Of a DNA stretch of 64,000 bases, positions 8,102 through 18,339 are shown piece after piece. The stretch's first letter is position 1; each line of letters opens with the position of its first letter. The notes under the pieces were generated by a model. The model was not told the DNA's origin. It searched no databases and worked only from the letters and a program-made list of their open reading frames with translations. Source of the stretch: Bacteroidia bacterium (GTDB lineage Bacteria; Bacteroidota; Bacteroidia; Flavobacteriales; Flavobacteriaceae). Position numbers and translations under genes: made by a program. The stretch covers positions 1 through 64,000 of the forward strand of contig JAUIBP010000010.1 in assembly GCA_030427735.1 (NCBI GenBank), written 5' to 3'.

Positions 8102-10026
8102 GGCAAATTTTATTATTCTTTACCATAATTTTTGTAGGATTAGTATTTATTTCACGGCTGTTTTATCTTCAGGTTTATAGTTCTCCAGCCAATAATTTAT
8201 ACGAAGACAATGCCATACGCAAAGTTTACGATTATCCCAAACGCGGTTTTGTTTACGACCGTAACGGCACTCTTTTAGTTTCTAACCAGTCCTCTTACGA
8301 CGTCATGGTAATTCCTCGCGAAGTAAAACCTTTAGACACCACGGAATTCTGTAACCTTTTAAAAATTGACAAAGCCACGTTTTTAAAAACCTACAACAAG
8401 GCTTACCACTATTCGCCAAGACTTCCGTCGGTATTTGTCTCGCATTTATCTAAAGCCGACTATGCCGTGTTACAGGAAAAAATGAGAAAATTTGAAGGTT
8501 TCTATATTCAAAAACGCTCTTTAAGACATTATGAAGCTTCTATTGGAGCCAATGTGTTAGGCGATATCGGCGAGGTAAATGTTAGAACTATAGAAAAAGA
8601 CCCTTACTATAAAATGGGGGATTTAATTGGTAAACAAGGTATTGAATTATCTTACGAAGAAGAATTAAGAGGAAAAAAAGGTATTAAATTCATCCAAAAA
8701 AACCGATTTAACAAAAACATAGGCCCTTATAAAGATGGTAAATTTGACACCTTACCGACACCTGGAAAAGACATTACGATAACCATCGATGCCCAATTAC
8801 AAGCCTATGGCGAAAAATTAATGGCGCATAAACATGGTGGCATTATAGCCATAGAACCTAGTACAGGTGAAATCTTAACCATGATTTCGGCCCCCACTTA
8901 CGACCCCAACAGTTTAGTTGGCCGAAAACGTTCTAAAAACTTCAACAAATTATATCGCGATTCTATAGCTAAACCCTTATACGATCGCAGTCTTTTAGCG
9001 CAATATCCTCCTGGTTCACCATTTAAAGTACTTAACGCCTTAATTGGCTTACAAGAAGGCGTAGTTACCACCAACGATAAATTTACATGCAGCCATGGGT
9101 ATAGATATGGTAAACGCAAAATGGGATGCCACGGCCATATTAGCCCTGCAAATATGAATATTGGTATTTACGAATCGTGCAATGCCTATTTTGCTAATGT
9201 TTACAGACGCATTATAGAAAAATACGACACCCCATACGAAGGCATGACTATTTGGAACAAACACGTTACCAGTTTTGGTTTAGGTGATTATTTAGGTTAC
9301 GATTTAAAAATAGGAAGCCCTGGCAGAATTCCTAGCGGCGACTTTTACGACAAATGGTACGGCAAGAACAGATGGCGAACAACCTTTACCCTATCAAATG
9401 CTATTGGACAGGGCGAGGTAGAAGCCACTCCTATTCAATTAGCCAATATGGTAGCAGCCATAGCCAATCGCGGTTATTTTTACACCCCACACATTATAAA
9501 ATCTATTGAAGACCAAGCTATAGACACCAAATATACTACACCGCGCCACACAACTATAGACAAGCAAAATTTTGAACCTGTAATACAAGGTATGTTCGAT
9601 GTTTACAACAAAGGTACGGCTGCAAGTTTACAAGTTAAAGGCTTAGAAATTTGCGGAAAAACAGGAACAGCAGAAAATTTTGTAAAAATAGACGGCGAGA
9701 AAACTCAGCTAACAGACCATTCTATTTTTGTGGCATTTGCACCAAAGGACAATCCTAAAATAGCTATAGCGGTATTTGTTGAAAACGGGTATTGGGGAAG
9801 CCGATTTGCTGGAAAAATAGCGAGTTTAATGATAGAAAAATACATTAATGGCTCCATTACAAGAACCGATTTAGAAAAATGGATACTAACCCACAGTCTA
9901 GAACACGAATATGCCAAACCATATTCAGGACAACCTTTTAAAATTAACGGACAAACAACGTTAGAAGTTATAGACCCTGAAGAAATAAAAATAGCACCAC
10001 AAAAACCTACGACACTAAAATTATGA
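8098..10026 (+). CDS. mrdA: Penicillin-binding protein 2 (elongasome transpeptidase)
   Basis: PBP2 crosslinks peptidoglycan during side-wall growth. The 642-residue protein has an N-terminal membrane anchor (about 4-22), a PBP dimerisation/pedestal region (about 45-225) and the transpeptidase domain. The three active-site motifs are present: S307-P-F-K310, S360-C-N362 and K521-T-G523. The stretch IGQGEVEATPIQLANMVAAIANRG is typical of class B PBPs. Its ATG overlaps the stop of mreD in ATGA fashion and its own end overlaps rodA by 4 nt. The final 60 residues form a hydrophilic tail of unclear function. Confidence 0.96.
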   Translation: MRQILLFFTIIFVGLVFISRLFYLQVYSSPANNLYEDNAIRKVYDYPKRGFVYDRNGTLLVSNQSSYDVMVIPREVKPLDTTEFCNLLKIDKATFLKTYNKAYHYSPRLPSVFVSHLSKADYAVLQEKMRKFEGFYIQKRSLRHYEASIGANVLGDIGEVNVRTIEKDPYYKMGDLIGKQGIELSYEEELRGKKGIKFIQKNRFNKNIGPYKDGKFDTLPTPGKDITITIDAQLQAYGEKLMAHKHGGIIAIEPSTGEILTMISAPTYDPNSLVGRKRSKNFNKLYRDSIAKPLYDRSLLAQYPPGSPFKVLNALIGLQEGVVTTNDKFTCSHGYRYGKRKMGCHGHISPANMNIGIYESCNAYFANVYRRIIEKYDTPYEGMTIWNKHVTSFGLGDYLGYDLKIGSPGRIPSGDFYDKWYGKNRWRTTFTLSNAIGQGEVEATPIQLANMVAAIANRGYFYTPHIIKSIEDQAIDTKYTTPRHTTIDKQNFEPVIQGMFDVYNKGTAASLQVKGLEICGKTGTAENFVKIDGEKTQLTDHSIFVAFAPKDNPKIAIAVFVENGYWGSRFAGKIASLMIEKYINGSITRTDLEKWILTHSLEHEYAKPYSGQPFKINGQTTLEVIDPEEIKIAPQKPTTLKL

Positions 10027-11300
10027 TTAGAGAAACCAACAGACATTTTTCTTTCGATTGGATTACCATCATTATTTTTATGCTTTTAGTAGGTTTTGGG
10101 TGGCTAAACATTTTATCTGCTTCGCATGTAGGCGATGAAATTGATTATTTAGATTTTTCGCAACCTTACGGAAAACAGTTACTATTTATTTTTTTAACCT
10201 TTGGCTTAATAGTGCTCATCCTAGCTATCGAAGCCAAGTTTTACGAACGGTTTTCTAGTCTAATTTATATCATTTCTTTACTCTCCCTAGCAGGCTTGTT
10301 TATTTTTGGTAAGAACGTTAACGGTGCGACATCTTGGTACGGCATCGGGGGCATGACCATACAACCCAGTGAATTTGCAAAAACAGCTACCGCACTAGCC
10401 GTAGCCAAATACATTAGCGATCTACAAACCGATATCCGTAGTATTAAAGACCAAATAAATTTCTTCATTATTATAGCGCTTCCTGCTGTATTAATTCTCC
10501 TTCAAAACGATGCCGGAAGTACAATTGTTTACGGTTCTTTCTTTTTTGTATTGTATAGAGAAGGCCTCTCTAGATTATATCTTATTATAGGCTTAAGCGT
10601 ATTATTCCTATCCGTTTTATCGCTTAAGTTTGGCGCTTTAATCACAGGCATTATTGCTACTACAATAATATTTACACATTTTTTCCTTCAAAAAAAGAAA
10701 CCCGTTATTTTACAGCCTATTCTTATAACCTTAACTGCCATAGCCATCACTTTTGGAGTGCGTTTTTTTTATGAAAATATTCTTCAACCTCATCAAAAAG
10801 ATCGTATTAGCTTGTGGTTAAGATTAGAGAATGATCCCGATAAATTGGCACAAATGCGACGCGACATTCTATATAATTTATACGAATCTGAAAAAGCCAT
10901 TAGCTCTGGCGGTTTTGGAGGTCGTGGCTTTTTAGAAGGTACAAGAACTACTGGTAAATTTGTACCCGAACAACATACCGATTATATTTTTAGTACTGTT
11001 GGCGAAGAATGGGGATTTGTTGGAAGTTCGCTTGTTGTTATTTTATTTGTTTTGCTGTTACTTCGGATTTTACATCTTGCCGAACAGCAAAAATCGCAAT
11101 TTAGTCGCGTGTACGGATACTCTGTAGCCTCGATCATCTTTTTTCATTTTATGATAAATATCGGTATGGTTATGGGGCTAATTCCTACTATTGGTATTCC
11201 GCTACCTTTCTTTAGTTACGGGGGATCTGGCCTATGGGGATTCACTATTTTGCTATTCATTTTTATTAAATTAGATTCGAATAAAATAAACGAATGGTAA
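10023..11300 (+). CDS. rodA: Rod shape-determining protein RodA (SEDS glycosyltransferase)
   Basis: RodA polymerises lipid II into glycan strands and works with PBP2. The 425-residue protein has about ten membrane helices and the SEDS hallmarks: GGMTIQPSEFAKTATALAVAKY, LILLQNDAGSTIVYGSFFFVLYREG (with the conserved Asp), the long extracytoplasmic loop ending in FVPEQHTDYIFSTVGEEWGFVG, and IGIPLPFFSYGGSGLWG near the C-terminus. It overlaps mrdA by 4 nt and is the last gene of the operon. No strong terminator follows; only a weak 7-bp inverted repeat lies just after the stop. Confidence 0.96.
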   Translation: MIRETNRHFSFDWITIIIFMLLVGFGWLNILSASHVGDEIDYLDFSQPYGKQLLFIFLTFGLIVLILAIEAKFYERFSSLIYIISLLSLAGLFIFGKNVNGATSWYGIGGMTIQPSEFAKTATALAVAKYISDLQTDIRSIKDQINFFIIIALPAVLILLQNDAGSTIVYGSFFFVLYREGLSRLYLIIGLSVLFLSVLSLKFGALITGIIATTIIFTHFFLQKKKPVILQPILITLTAIAITFGVRFFYENILQPHQKDRISLWLRLENDPDKLAQMRRDILYNLYESEKAISSGGFGGRGFLEGTRTTGKFVPEQHTDYIFSTVGEEWGFVGSSLVVILFVLLLLRILHLAEQQKSQFSRVYGYSVASIIFFHFMINIGMVMGLIPTIGIPLPFFSYGGSGLWGFTILLFIFIKLDSNKINEW

Positions 11301-11437
11301 GTTTTAAACCGTTTGTCTACTTAAAACATGGCTTAAGCGATATTCCTAAAATTATTTTCAAAATAAAATTGTTAGTTATTAGCAAAATATTAATTTTAAA
11401 ACAGACTAAACAGTGCGCTATTAACTAAACCCATACC

Positions 11438-12859
11438 ATGATTAGGAATCTAAGTATTGCTTTTATATTGTTACTCTTCAATTGTATACAAGCACAAACA
11501 CAGTATTCCGATTTCACCATAAATTCCGACTCAAAAGCTTTAAGTGTTGAGGACGCATTAAGTCAATACATTCAATTCGAATCGGTTACAGGTAGCGAAA
11601 AAGAAGCTGGAGAATGGCTAAAAAAATTATGTATAGAGAACGGACTATACATAAAACAAATGGGCGACACGAATGGCAATTATAACTTGGCAGCGTCTTT
11701 ATATCCTTTAGATAGTGGCTTACCCAACATTGTCTTACTAAACCATATTGATGTTGTACCCTCTGGCGATATCACTAAATGGACACACCCGCCATTTTCG
11801 GGATTAATTACCGATACAGAAATTTGGGGTCGTGGTGCTTTCGACAACAAAGGGAATGGCATTATGCATTTGTTTAGCCTTATAGAAATCATGCAAAAAT
11901 ACAAAGACAAAAAAGTGCCTTATAATGTTACTTTTTTGGCTGTTTCTTGCGAAGAAACCCAGTGTAATGGTGGCGCTGGATATGTGGCCGAGAATTATTT
12001 TGAAGAATTAAATCCTATTGTAATTTTAGGCGAAGGTCCTCCCGCATTTAACGATGTTTTAGATAAACACCCAGAAAAAAACCTATTTGCGGTTTCTATA
12101 ACCAACAAAAGACCCTTATGGCTAGAACTATCGTTAAAAGTAAAAACTTCTGGTCATGGCTCTATTACTCCTGCCGAATACGCCAACAAAGAAATGATTA
12201 CTGCTTTACATAAACTGTTGTCTAAAAAACAAAAGTTAGTGTATACCGACACCAATATTAATATTTTAAAACAGCTAGGCGCCTTAGAAGGCGGATTTGA
12301 AGGCCTTATTTTAAAACACCCAAGATTATTTAAAGGCCTTATTGGCAAACCTCTTAGAAAAAAAACAGAACTATTTTCGCTTTTTTCGAACTCGGTAACA
12401 CTTACAAGTGTAGACAGTTACAACAATGTGATTAATGTAATACCAGATGAAATTACAGCTTTGCTAGATTGCAGGTTACTACCTACACAGTCTAACGAAG
12501 TGTTTATCGAAGACATTAAAAAAGCATTGAACAATAAAGATATAAACATTAAAGTCATAAATCAGATTCCAATTATTCCTCCCTCAGATGATAAGTCTGT
12601 ATTTTTCGAAAAAATTGAAGATGCCATACAAAAAAACTATCCAAAATCTAGTGTTTTAAGCGCCTCTGTCCCAAATTATAACGATGTTGGTTTCTTTAGA
12701 GCCAAAGGCATTAATGCGTTTTGTTTTACGCCAATTAGATTAGACCGCTATTATCTGGAAAAAATACATAATATAAACGAACGGATACCGATACACGTAC
12801 TCACAAAAGGCGTTCAAACTTATGTCGATTTTTTAGAATCTTGTTTGGATGAAAACTGA
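11438..12859 (+). CDS. M20 family metallopeptidase, exported
   Basis: This 473-residue protein has a signal peptide (about 1-19, ending IQAQ) and the M20 fold of dizinc aminoacylases/carboxypeptidases. Visible metal-site elements are LLNHIDVVP (His and Asp), the bridging Asp in GRGAFDNKGNG, the catalytic Glu pair in VSCEETQCNG, and a C-terminal His in LEKIHNINERIPI. The inserted dimerisation domain lies at about residues 215-340. It probably cleaves small peptides or acylated amino acids in the periplasm. The substrate cannot be told from sequence. It stands between rodA and ldhA with its own leader of 137 nt. Confidence 0.88.
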   Translation: MIRNLSIAFILLLFNCIQAQTQYSDFTINSDSKALSVEDALSQYIQFESVTGSEKEAGEWLKKLCIENGLYIKQMGDTNGNYNLAASLYPLDSGLPNIVLLNHIDVVPSGDITKWTHPPFSGLITDTEIWGRGAFDNKGNGIMHLFSLIEIMQKYKDKKVPYNVTFLAVSCEETQCNGGAGYVAENYFEELNPIVILGEGPPAFNDVLDKHPEKNLFAVSITNKRPLWLELSLKVKTSGHGSITPAEYANKEMITALHKLLSKKQKLVYTDTNINILKQLGALEGGFEGLILKHPRLFKGLIGKPLRKKTELFSLFSNSVTLTSVDSYNNVINVIPDEITALLDCRLLPTQSNEVFIEDIKKALNNKDINIKVINQIPIIPPSDDKSVFFEKIEDAIQKNYPKSSVLSASVPNYNDVGFFRAKGINAFCFTPIRLDRYYLEKIHNINERIPIHVLTKGVQTYVDFLESCLDEN

Positions 12860-12882
12860 TAACCACTATTAAAATTCTATTT

Positions 12883-13875
12883 ATGAAAGTAGCTTTCTTT
12901 AGTACAAAATCTTACGACCGCGATTGTTTTAACAAACACAACACTGGAAATCATGAATTGATTTTTCTTGAAGCTGCTCTTAATAAAGACACCATTAACC
13001 TGACCCAGGACTGCGATGCCGTTTGTGCTTTTGTAAACGACCATTTAGATGCAACAATCATAAAAAAATTAAAACATAACGGCATAAAAATAATAGCCAT
13101 GCGTTGTGCAGGATTTAACAATGTAGATTTAAATGCAGCAAAAGCCGAAAACATAAAAGTAGTACGAGTACCATCCTACTCGCCCATGGCCGTTGCCGAA
13201 CATGCCGTTGCACTTATTTTAACCCTAAACCGAAAAACACATAAAGCTTATAATCGGGTTAGAGAGGGAAATTTTTCGTTAGAACGATTAACCGGATTCG
13301 ACCTTTACGGCAAAACCGTAGGTGTTATAGGTACTGGAAAAATCGGTCAATTCTTTTGTAAAATCATGTTAGGTTTTGGCTGTAAGCTTGTAGCCTACGA
13401 TCCTTATCCTAATAGCGATTTAATAGCACTAGGTATTAATTATGTCGCGTTAGACGAATTATTAAAAACAGCCGATATCATTTCTTTACATTGTCCGCTT
13501 ACTCCAGATACAGAACACATAATAGACAAACAAGCGTTTTCTAAAATGAAAAAAGGCACCATGCTTATAAATACCAGCAGAGGTGCTTTAATAGATGCTG
13601 CTGAAGCCGTTGAAGCACTAAAAAACAAAACCTTAGAGTATTTAGGAATAGATGTCTACGAACAAGAAGAAAAGCTCTTTTTTCAGGACCTTTCTGAAAA
13701 TATTATAATGGACGACGTTATTTCGCGCCTTATCTCTTTCCCGAATGTGCTAATCACTTCTCACCAAGGCTTTTTAACCCACGAAGCCCTAAACCAAATT
13801 GCCACAGTAACATTACAAAATTTAACTGCTTTTGAACACGGCGAAACTTTAGAGAATGAAATTACTATTCAGTAA
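12883..13875 (+). CDS. ldhA: D-lactate dehydrogenase (2-hydroxyacid dehydrogenase)
   Basis: The enzyme reduces pyruvate to D-lactate with NADH in the cytosol. The 330-residue protein follows E. coli LdhA closely: KVAFFSTKSYDRDCF at the start, RCAGFNNVDL, the Rossmann motif VIGTGKIGQ near residue 145, SLHCPLTPDT, NTSRGALID (substrate Arg), the catalytic Glu region DVYEQEEKLFFQDLS and the catalytic His in ITSHQGFLTHEAL. It starts 23 nt after the M20 gene, so it could share that transcript. Its presence suggests fermentative or lactate-using capacity. Confidence 0.9.
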   Translation: MKVAFFSTKSYDRDCFNKHNTGNHELIFLEAALNKDTINLTQDCDAVCAFVNDHLDATIIKKLKHNGIKIIAMRCAGFNNVDLNAAKAENIKVVRVPSYSPMAVAEHAVALILTLNRKTHKAYNRVREGNFSLERLTGFDLYGKTVGVIGTGKIGQFFCKIMLGFGCKLVAYDPYPNSDLIALGINYVALDELLKTADIISLHCPLTPDTEHIIDKQAFSKMKKGTMLINTSRGALIDAAEAVEALKNKTLEYLGIDVYEQEEKLFFQDLSENIIMDDVISRLISFPNVLITSHQGFLTHEALNQIATVTLQNLTAFEHGETLENEITIQ

Positions 13876-14071
13876 AACAAATTCATTTACTATACTTTTA
13901 ACTCCCTAAATTTCAGAACACAAGTTTATTTGTTCAATATGCACCACTGCAAAAAAAACATCAATTTGCTTTAAGAATTTATCTGTTCTTTAAGGCTAAC
14001 CCCTTAATTTCTTTTATCTTTATGGTAACACCCATTGCCAGACTACAACCCAACTAAAATTCATTTAAATT

Positions 14072-14443
14072 ATGACACTTGGAGCCTTTTCTATTAGCTT
14101 AAATGTAAAAAACTTACAAGCATCAAAACAATTTTATGAAACCTTAGGTTTTACGGTTTTTGCTGGAAACGAAACCAAAAATTACCTCATTATGAAAAAC
14201 GGCACGGCGTTAATTGGACTGTTTCAAGGCATGTTCGAAAATAATATTTTAACCTTTAACCCTGGATGGGATCAAGATGCCAATACACTCAAAAATTTCG
14301 ATGATGTTAGAGCCATTCAAAAACAATTAAAAAGTAAAAATATTACACTAACAAGCGAAGTCGACGAAACGAGTTCTGGCCCAGGTAACATTATCGTTAT
14401 CGATCCAGATGGTAATCCTATTTTAATAGATCAACACGTGTAA
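14072..14443 (+). CDS. VOC/glyoxalase superfamily protein
   Basis: This 123-residue protein has the paired beta-alpha-beta-beta-beta pattern of the vicinal oxygen chelate fold: FSISLNVKNLQASKQFYETLGFTVF at the start and GNIIVIDPDGNPILIDQHV at the end. Members are glyoxalases, dioxygenases or antibiotic-binding proteins, and this small type has no assigned substrate. It precedes the SDR/DUF2867 gene by 34 nt and the photolyase beyond that, so all three may form one unit. A role in stress or photoprotection is a guess from context only. Confidence 0.8.
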   Translation: MTLGAFSISLNVKNLQASKQFYETLGFTVFAGNETKNYLIMKNGTALIGLFQGMFENNILTFNPGWDQDANTLKNFDDVRAIQKQLKSKNITLTSEVDETSSGPGNIIVIDPDGNPILIDQHV

Positions 14444-14477
14444 AAAACATAGCTGGTTTTATCAATTTACTTCAATA

Positions 14478-15893
14478 ATGACGATTCTTTTAACAGGTGC
14501 AACAGGATATATTGGCAAGCGGTTATTACCCGTATTAATTGCACAAGGTCATGATGTTATTTGTTGTGTAAGAGACCCGAAACGCTTTACCCCACCAGAG
14601 TCTTTAAGAAGCAAAATTCATATTATTACAGTAGACCTTCTAGACGAGTCCACGTTACACCATATTCCTAAACACATCGATGCGGCTTATTATTTAGTAC
14701 ATTCAATGTCGTCGTCTAGCGACTATCAGCATCTAGAAAAACAATCGGCTATAAATTTCAGAGAAACTATAAATACCACACAAGCAAAACAAGTTATTTA
14801 CTTAAGTGGCATTGTTAACGACAACACCCTCTCTAATCATTTAAATTCCAGACAAACTGTAGAACAAGAACTGGATAAAGGTTCGTATAATTTAACAACT
14901 TTACGCGCAGGTATAATTATTGGATCTGGAAGTGCATCATTCGAAATTATAAGAGATCTCGTAGAAAAACTACCAGTTATGATTGCTCCAAAATGGCTAA
15001 ACACCAAATGCCAACCAATTGGCATAGCAGACGTCATTTCATTTTTAAGCAAGGTGCTAAATAACAAAGCTACCTTCAACAAGAATTTTGATATTGGAGG
15101 ACCAGATATTTTATCGTATAAAACTATGCTGTTGCAATTTGCAGAAATCAGAAAATTGAAACGTTACATTTATATCGTTCCTGTAATGACGCCGCGATTA
15201 TCGTCTTACTGGTTATACTTTGTAACTTCTACCTCTTACAAACTTGCAGTAGCCTTGGTTAACAGCATGAAAGTAGAAGTGATTTGCAGAGACAACTCAC
15301 TAAACAAAATATTAAACATTACCCCTATTTCTTATAAAGACGCCCTAAATAAAGCCTTTAAAAAAATAGAAACCAACGAAATTATTTCTAGCTGGAAAGA
15401 TGCTTTAAGCAGTGGTAATATGAACATTCATGTCTCCGATTTTATACAAGTGCCTACACATGGCTGTTTTATAGATAAACGTGAAAAACCATGCAATAAC
15501 CGATCGCATTGCATAGATCGCATTTGGCGAATTGGTGGCGAAACAGGCTGGTATTACGGCAATACACTGTGGAAGCTAAGAGGGTTTATAGATAAACTTT
15601 TTGGCGGTGTAGGTTTACGTCGCGGTCGCACGCATACAGACTCACTTTACCCAGGCGATGCACTCGATTTTTGGCGTGTATTGTATGCCAATAAAACCGA
15701 AGGCCGATTATTGTTATTTGCCGAAATGAAGCTCCCAGGCGAAGCTTGGTTAGAGTTCAAAATAAAAAATAACACCTTAATACAAACCGCCACATTTAGA
15801 CCCATTGGCATTTCTGGGCGTTTATATTGGTATAGCGTTTGGCCTTTTCATGGTTTCATTTTTAAAAATATGCTCCACAAACTTACTGCCTAA
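14478..15893 (+). CDS. SDR family NAD(P)-binding oxidoreductase with DUF2867 domain
   Basis: The 471-residue protein has two parts. Residues about 1-290 form an atypical extended short-chain dehydrogenase/NmrA-like Rossmann domain (ILLTGATGYIGKRLLPVLI at the start, AAYYLVHSMSS, YLSGIV). Residues about 310-471 form a DUF2867/SRPBCC-like domain (RIWRIGGETGWYYGNTLWKLRGFIDKLFGGVGLRRGR, then GDALDFWRV). This fusion is widespread in bacteria and is often found beside photolyase genes. Its reaction is not known. It sits 25 nt upstream of the photolyase. Confidence 0.85.
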   Translation: MTILLTGATGYIGKRLLPVLIAQGHDVICCVRDPKRFTPPESLRSKIHIITVDLLDESTLHHIPKHIDAAYYLVHSMSSSSDYQHLEKQSAINFRETINTTQAKQVIYLSGIVNDNTLSNHLNSRQTVEQELDKGSYNLTTLRAGIIIGSGSASFEIIRDLVEKLPVMIAPKWLNTKCQPIGIADVISFLSKVLNNKATFNKNFDIGGPDILSYKTMLLQFAEIRKLKRYIYIVPVMTPRLSSYWLYFVTSTSYKLAVALVNSMKVEVICRDNSLNKILNITPISYKDALNKAFKKIETNEIISSWKDALSSGNMNIHVSDFIQVPTHGCFIDKREKPCNNRSHCIDRIWRIGGETGWYYGNTLWKLRGFIDKLFGGVGLRRGRTHTDSLYPGDALDFWRVLYANKTEGRLLLFAEMKLPGEAWLEFKIKNNTLIQTATFRPIGISGRLYWYSVWPFHGFIFKNMLHKLTA

Positions 15894-15918
15894 AACAACA
15901 AAATTTCATTCTTAATTT

Positions 15919-17196
15919 ATGACTTTCACAATATTCTGGTTTAGACGCGATTTAAGATTAACCGACAATACAGCCTTATTTGAGGCGCTAAACAACCATA
16001 GCAATGTTATTCCGCTATTTATTTTTGACGACGACATCTTAAACGATTTAGAACCAAACGATGCGCGTGTACAATTTATTTACACCACTTTAAAAGATTT
16101 AAATACTGAGCTAAACACTTACCAATCGTCTGTTTTATGTATTAAAGGCTCTCCCGAAAAAGTCTGGCAGCAACTCATCGCAGATTACAACATAGAAGCT
16201 GTTTACACCAACCGAGACTACGAACCCTATGCCCAAGAACGCGATGCTAAAATAGAAGCGCTACTTAACAAAAACGATATCGCATTTACCTGCTGTAAAG
16301 ATCATGTTGTTTTCGAACCTCACGAAATTTACAAACAAGACGGCAAACCTTATACTGTATATACACCTTACAAAAACAAATGGCTAGAGCATTTTAAAGG
16401 TGTAAATCTTAATGACACGCCTAACTTTAAAAATTTGTATCAGCATCTTTTTGAATTTCCAGAATTAGAATCGCTGCATTTTAAACCTTCAAGCATTAAG
16501 GTTAAACCGTTCAATTTGAATCAGCTTAGCCAATACCAAAAGTTAAGAGATTACCCTAGCAAAGATATTGGTAGTTATTTAGGGCCACATTTAAGATTTG
16601 GCACTGTAAGCATCCGCCAAATTATAGCCGATTTAAAACCTGAAGACCACACCTTTTTAAGTGAATTAATTTGGCGTGAATTTTTTATACAAATTCTATA
16701 TCACTATCCAAATGTGGTGCAAGACAACTTCAAAGCTAAATACGATGGCATTGTTTGGAGAAATAACGAAGCCGAGTTTAAGCAGTGGTGCGAAGGCAAA
16801 ACCGGGTATCCGCTAGTCGATGCCGGAATGCGACAATTAAATGAAACTGGATATATGCACAACCGCGTTAGAATGATAACCGCAAGTTTTTTGTGCAAGC
16901 ATTTATTAATAGACTGGCGTTGGGGCGAAGCTTATTTTGCTAAGCATTTATTAGATTACGAGCTAGCCTCTAACAACGGTAATTGGCAATGGGTGGCAGG
17001 AACTGGCTGCGATGCGGCGCCATATTTTAGAATATTTAACCCCATAACACAATTAGAAAAATTCGATAAGCAACTAGAATATGTAAAAACCTGGATTCCC
17101 GAATTAGATACCGCCGACTACCCTAACCCAATGGTAGATCATAAATCGGCACGAGCTCGAGCTTTAGATACATATAAAACAGGAATACAAAACTAA
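15919..17196 (+). CDS. phrB: Deoxyribodipyrimidine photolyase
   Basis: The enzyme repairs UV-induced cyclobutane pyrimidine dimers in DNA using blue light and reduced FAD. The 425-residue protein has the antenna-binding alpha/beta domain at the N-terminus (FTIFWFRRDLRLTDNTAL) and the FAD domain with WREFFIQILYHYPNV, GYPLVDAGMRQLNETGYMHNRVRM, and LASNNGNWQWVAGTGCDAAPYFRIFNP. These place it in the class I CPD photolyase group rather than the cryptochromes, though the border is not certain by eye. It ends in a 4-nt convergent overlap with the carotenoid operon, whose regulator is a probable light sensor. Confidence 0.94.
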   Translation: MTFTIFWFRRDLRLTDNTALFEALNNHSNVIPLFIFDDDILNDLEPNDARVQFIYTTLKDLNTELNTYQSSVLCIKGSPEKVWQQLIADYNIEAVYTNRDYEPYAQERDAKIEALLNKNDIAFTCCKDHVVFEPHEIYKQDGKPYTVYTPYKNKWLEHFKGVNLNDTPNFKNLYQHLFEFPELESLHFKPSSIKVKPFNLNQLSQYQKLRDYPSKDIGSYLGPHLRFGTVSIRQIIADLKPEDHTFLSELIWREFFIQILYHYPNVVQDNFKAKYDGIVWRNNEAEFKQWCEGKTGYPLVDAGMRQLNETGYMHNRVRMITASFLCKHLLIDWRWGEAYFAKHLLDYELASNNGNWQWVAGTGCDAAPYFRIFNPITQLEKFDKQLEYVKTWIPELDTADYPNPMVDHKSARARALDTYKTGIQN

Positions 17197-17879
17197 CGCT
17201 GTTTTGCCTCAAAATACTTGAAGCCTTCAATATTCATAAAAATCAATAGCAATCCGTAAATACTGTCTTCTACAGGAATGGTAAATAACCGTAAGCCTAA
17301 ATTTTCGGCATTATTATACCACACTATTGGAGCATCTAAAAACGAACCTGTAAGCAATCCGTTACTTAACAAGAAAAACGGAAAAATAAATGCATACGTT
17401 ACATAATGTCTAGACAATTCCGTTCGTCGTGCTAATAAATACGCTAAATACACTGCTGTAAAACCAAACGCCGTAACTGTATACCATTTATTATAATTAA
17501 AAACTGCCAAAAGAATTAAAGTAACAATCATAAAAATTGTAACATATCTCAACTTCTTCATTTTAAGTTTTTCAGCCGGTATTAAATATTGAAAAGCAAA
17601 ATAAGAGAATACACAACTAAACGGAATACACACAAAAAACAAGACTTCTTCCAGAGGCAAATTACCTAAATAAATGCCCAACAAATAATCTGGGTTGAAG
17701 CCCCAAACGCCTATTTCGGTAAAATAATAGTCCCATACTAAAAAGAAAAAAGTAACTAGAACAATACTTTTTATAAAAGAAAGCCACCGCTTGTAAAACG
17801 CGTGCTTGGGATAAAAACTAGCAATTAAAGGAACAGCGATGCATGCCAGATTAACAAGTAAATAGGTAAAACATTTCAT
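17193..17879 (-). CDS. Lycopene beta-cyclase, CrtYcd-type membrane protein
   Basis: This 228-residue protein has about seven membrane helices and an internal duplication with a PxE(E/D) motif in each half: PLEEVLFF at residues 75-82 and PVEDSIYG at 202-209. This is the signature of the heterodimeric/fused CrtYc-CrtYd cyclases of actinobacteria and Bacteroidota, which close the beta-rings of lycopene to give beta-carotene. It is the last gene of the crt operon and overlaps crtZ by 1 nt. Its stop overlaps the convergent photolyase gene. Confidence 0.88.
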   Translation of the reverse strand: MKCFTYLLVNLACIAVPLIASFYPKHAFYKRWLSFIKSIVLVTFFFLVWDYYFTEIGVWGFNPDYLLGIYLGNLPLEEVLFFVCIPFSCVFSYFAFQYLIPAEKLKMKKLRYVTIFMIVTLILLAVFNYNKWYTVTAFGFTAVYLAYLLARRTELSRHYVTYAFIFPFFLLSNGLLTGSFLDAPIVWYNNAENLGLRLFTIPVEDSIYGLLLIFMNIEGFKYFEAKQR

Positions 17880-18337
17880 TACTTTTGATACTGTTGGTGG
17901 TACTTTTTAGGCACGTACAACATACCAAAACATTCGCCTTGTTCTTTACCTAAATGTTTATGATGCACTTTGTGCGCTTTTCTTAAGCCTAACAAATACT
18001 TATTCTTAGTGTTTTTAAACCATTTAAAACGCTGATGAATTAGCACATCGTGAATTAAAAAATAAGCAATGCCGTAAAGCAAAATACCTAACCCAAAAAA
18101 GAACAACACATTTAGTTGCGGATGAACCCCAAAGTAAAACAGAGCAATACTTGGCAAAGCAAAAATTACAAAGAAAGCATCGTTTTTCTCGAATATATGC
18201 GGGTATTTAGGCTGATGGTGATCTTCGTGCAAGTACCATAAAAATCCGTGCATAACATACTTGTGCGTTAACCAAGTAATTACTTCCATAATTACAAAGG
18301 TGGCCAAGGTTATTACTATGTACAAAACTATTTGCAT
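17879..18337 (-). CDS. crtZ: Beta-carotene hydroxylase
   Basis: CrtZ adds 3-hydroxyl groups to beta-carotene, giving zeaxanthin. The 152-residue membrane protein has four hydrophobic segments and the histidine clusters of the fatty acid hydroxylase superfamily: THKYVMHG, HEDHHQPKYPHIFEKND, HDVLIHQRF and HKVHHKH, which bind the di-iron centre. It starts 2 nt after the unknown gene upstream and overlaps the cyclase by 1 nt, so it is translated from the same crt message. Confidence 0.94.
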   Translation of the reverse strand: MQIVLYIVITLATFVIMEVITWLTHKYVMHGFLWYLHEDHHQPKYPHIFEKNDAFFVIFALPSIALFYFGVHPQLNVLFFFGLGILLYGIAYFLIHDVLIHQRFKWFKNTKNKYLLGLRKAHKVHHKHLGKEQGECFGMLYVPKKYHQQYQK

Positions 18338-18339
18338 AA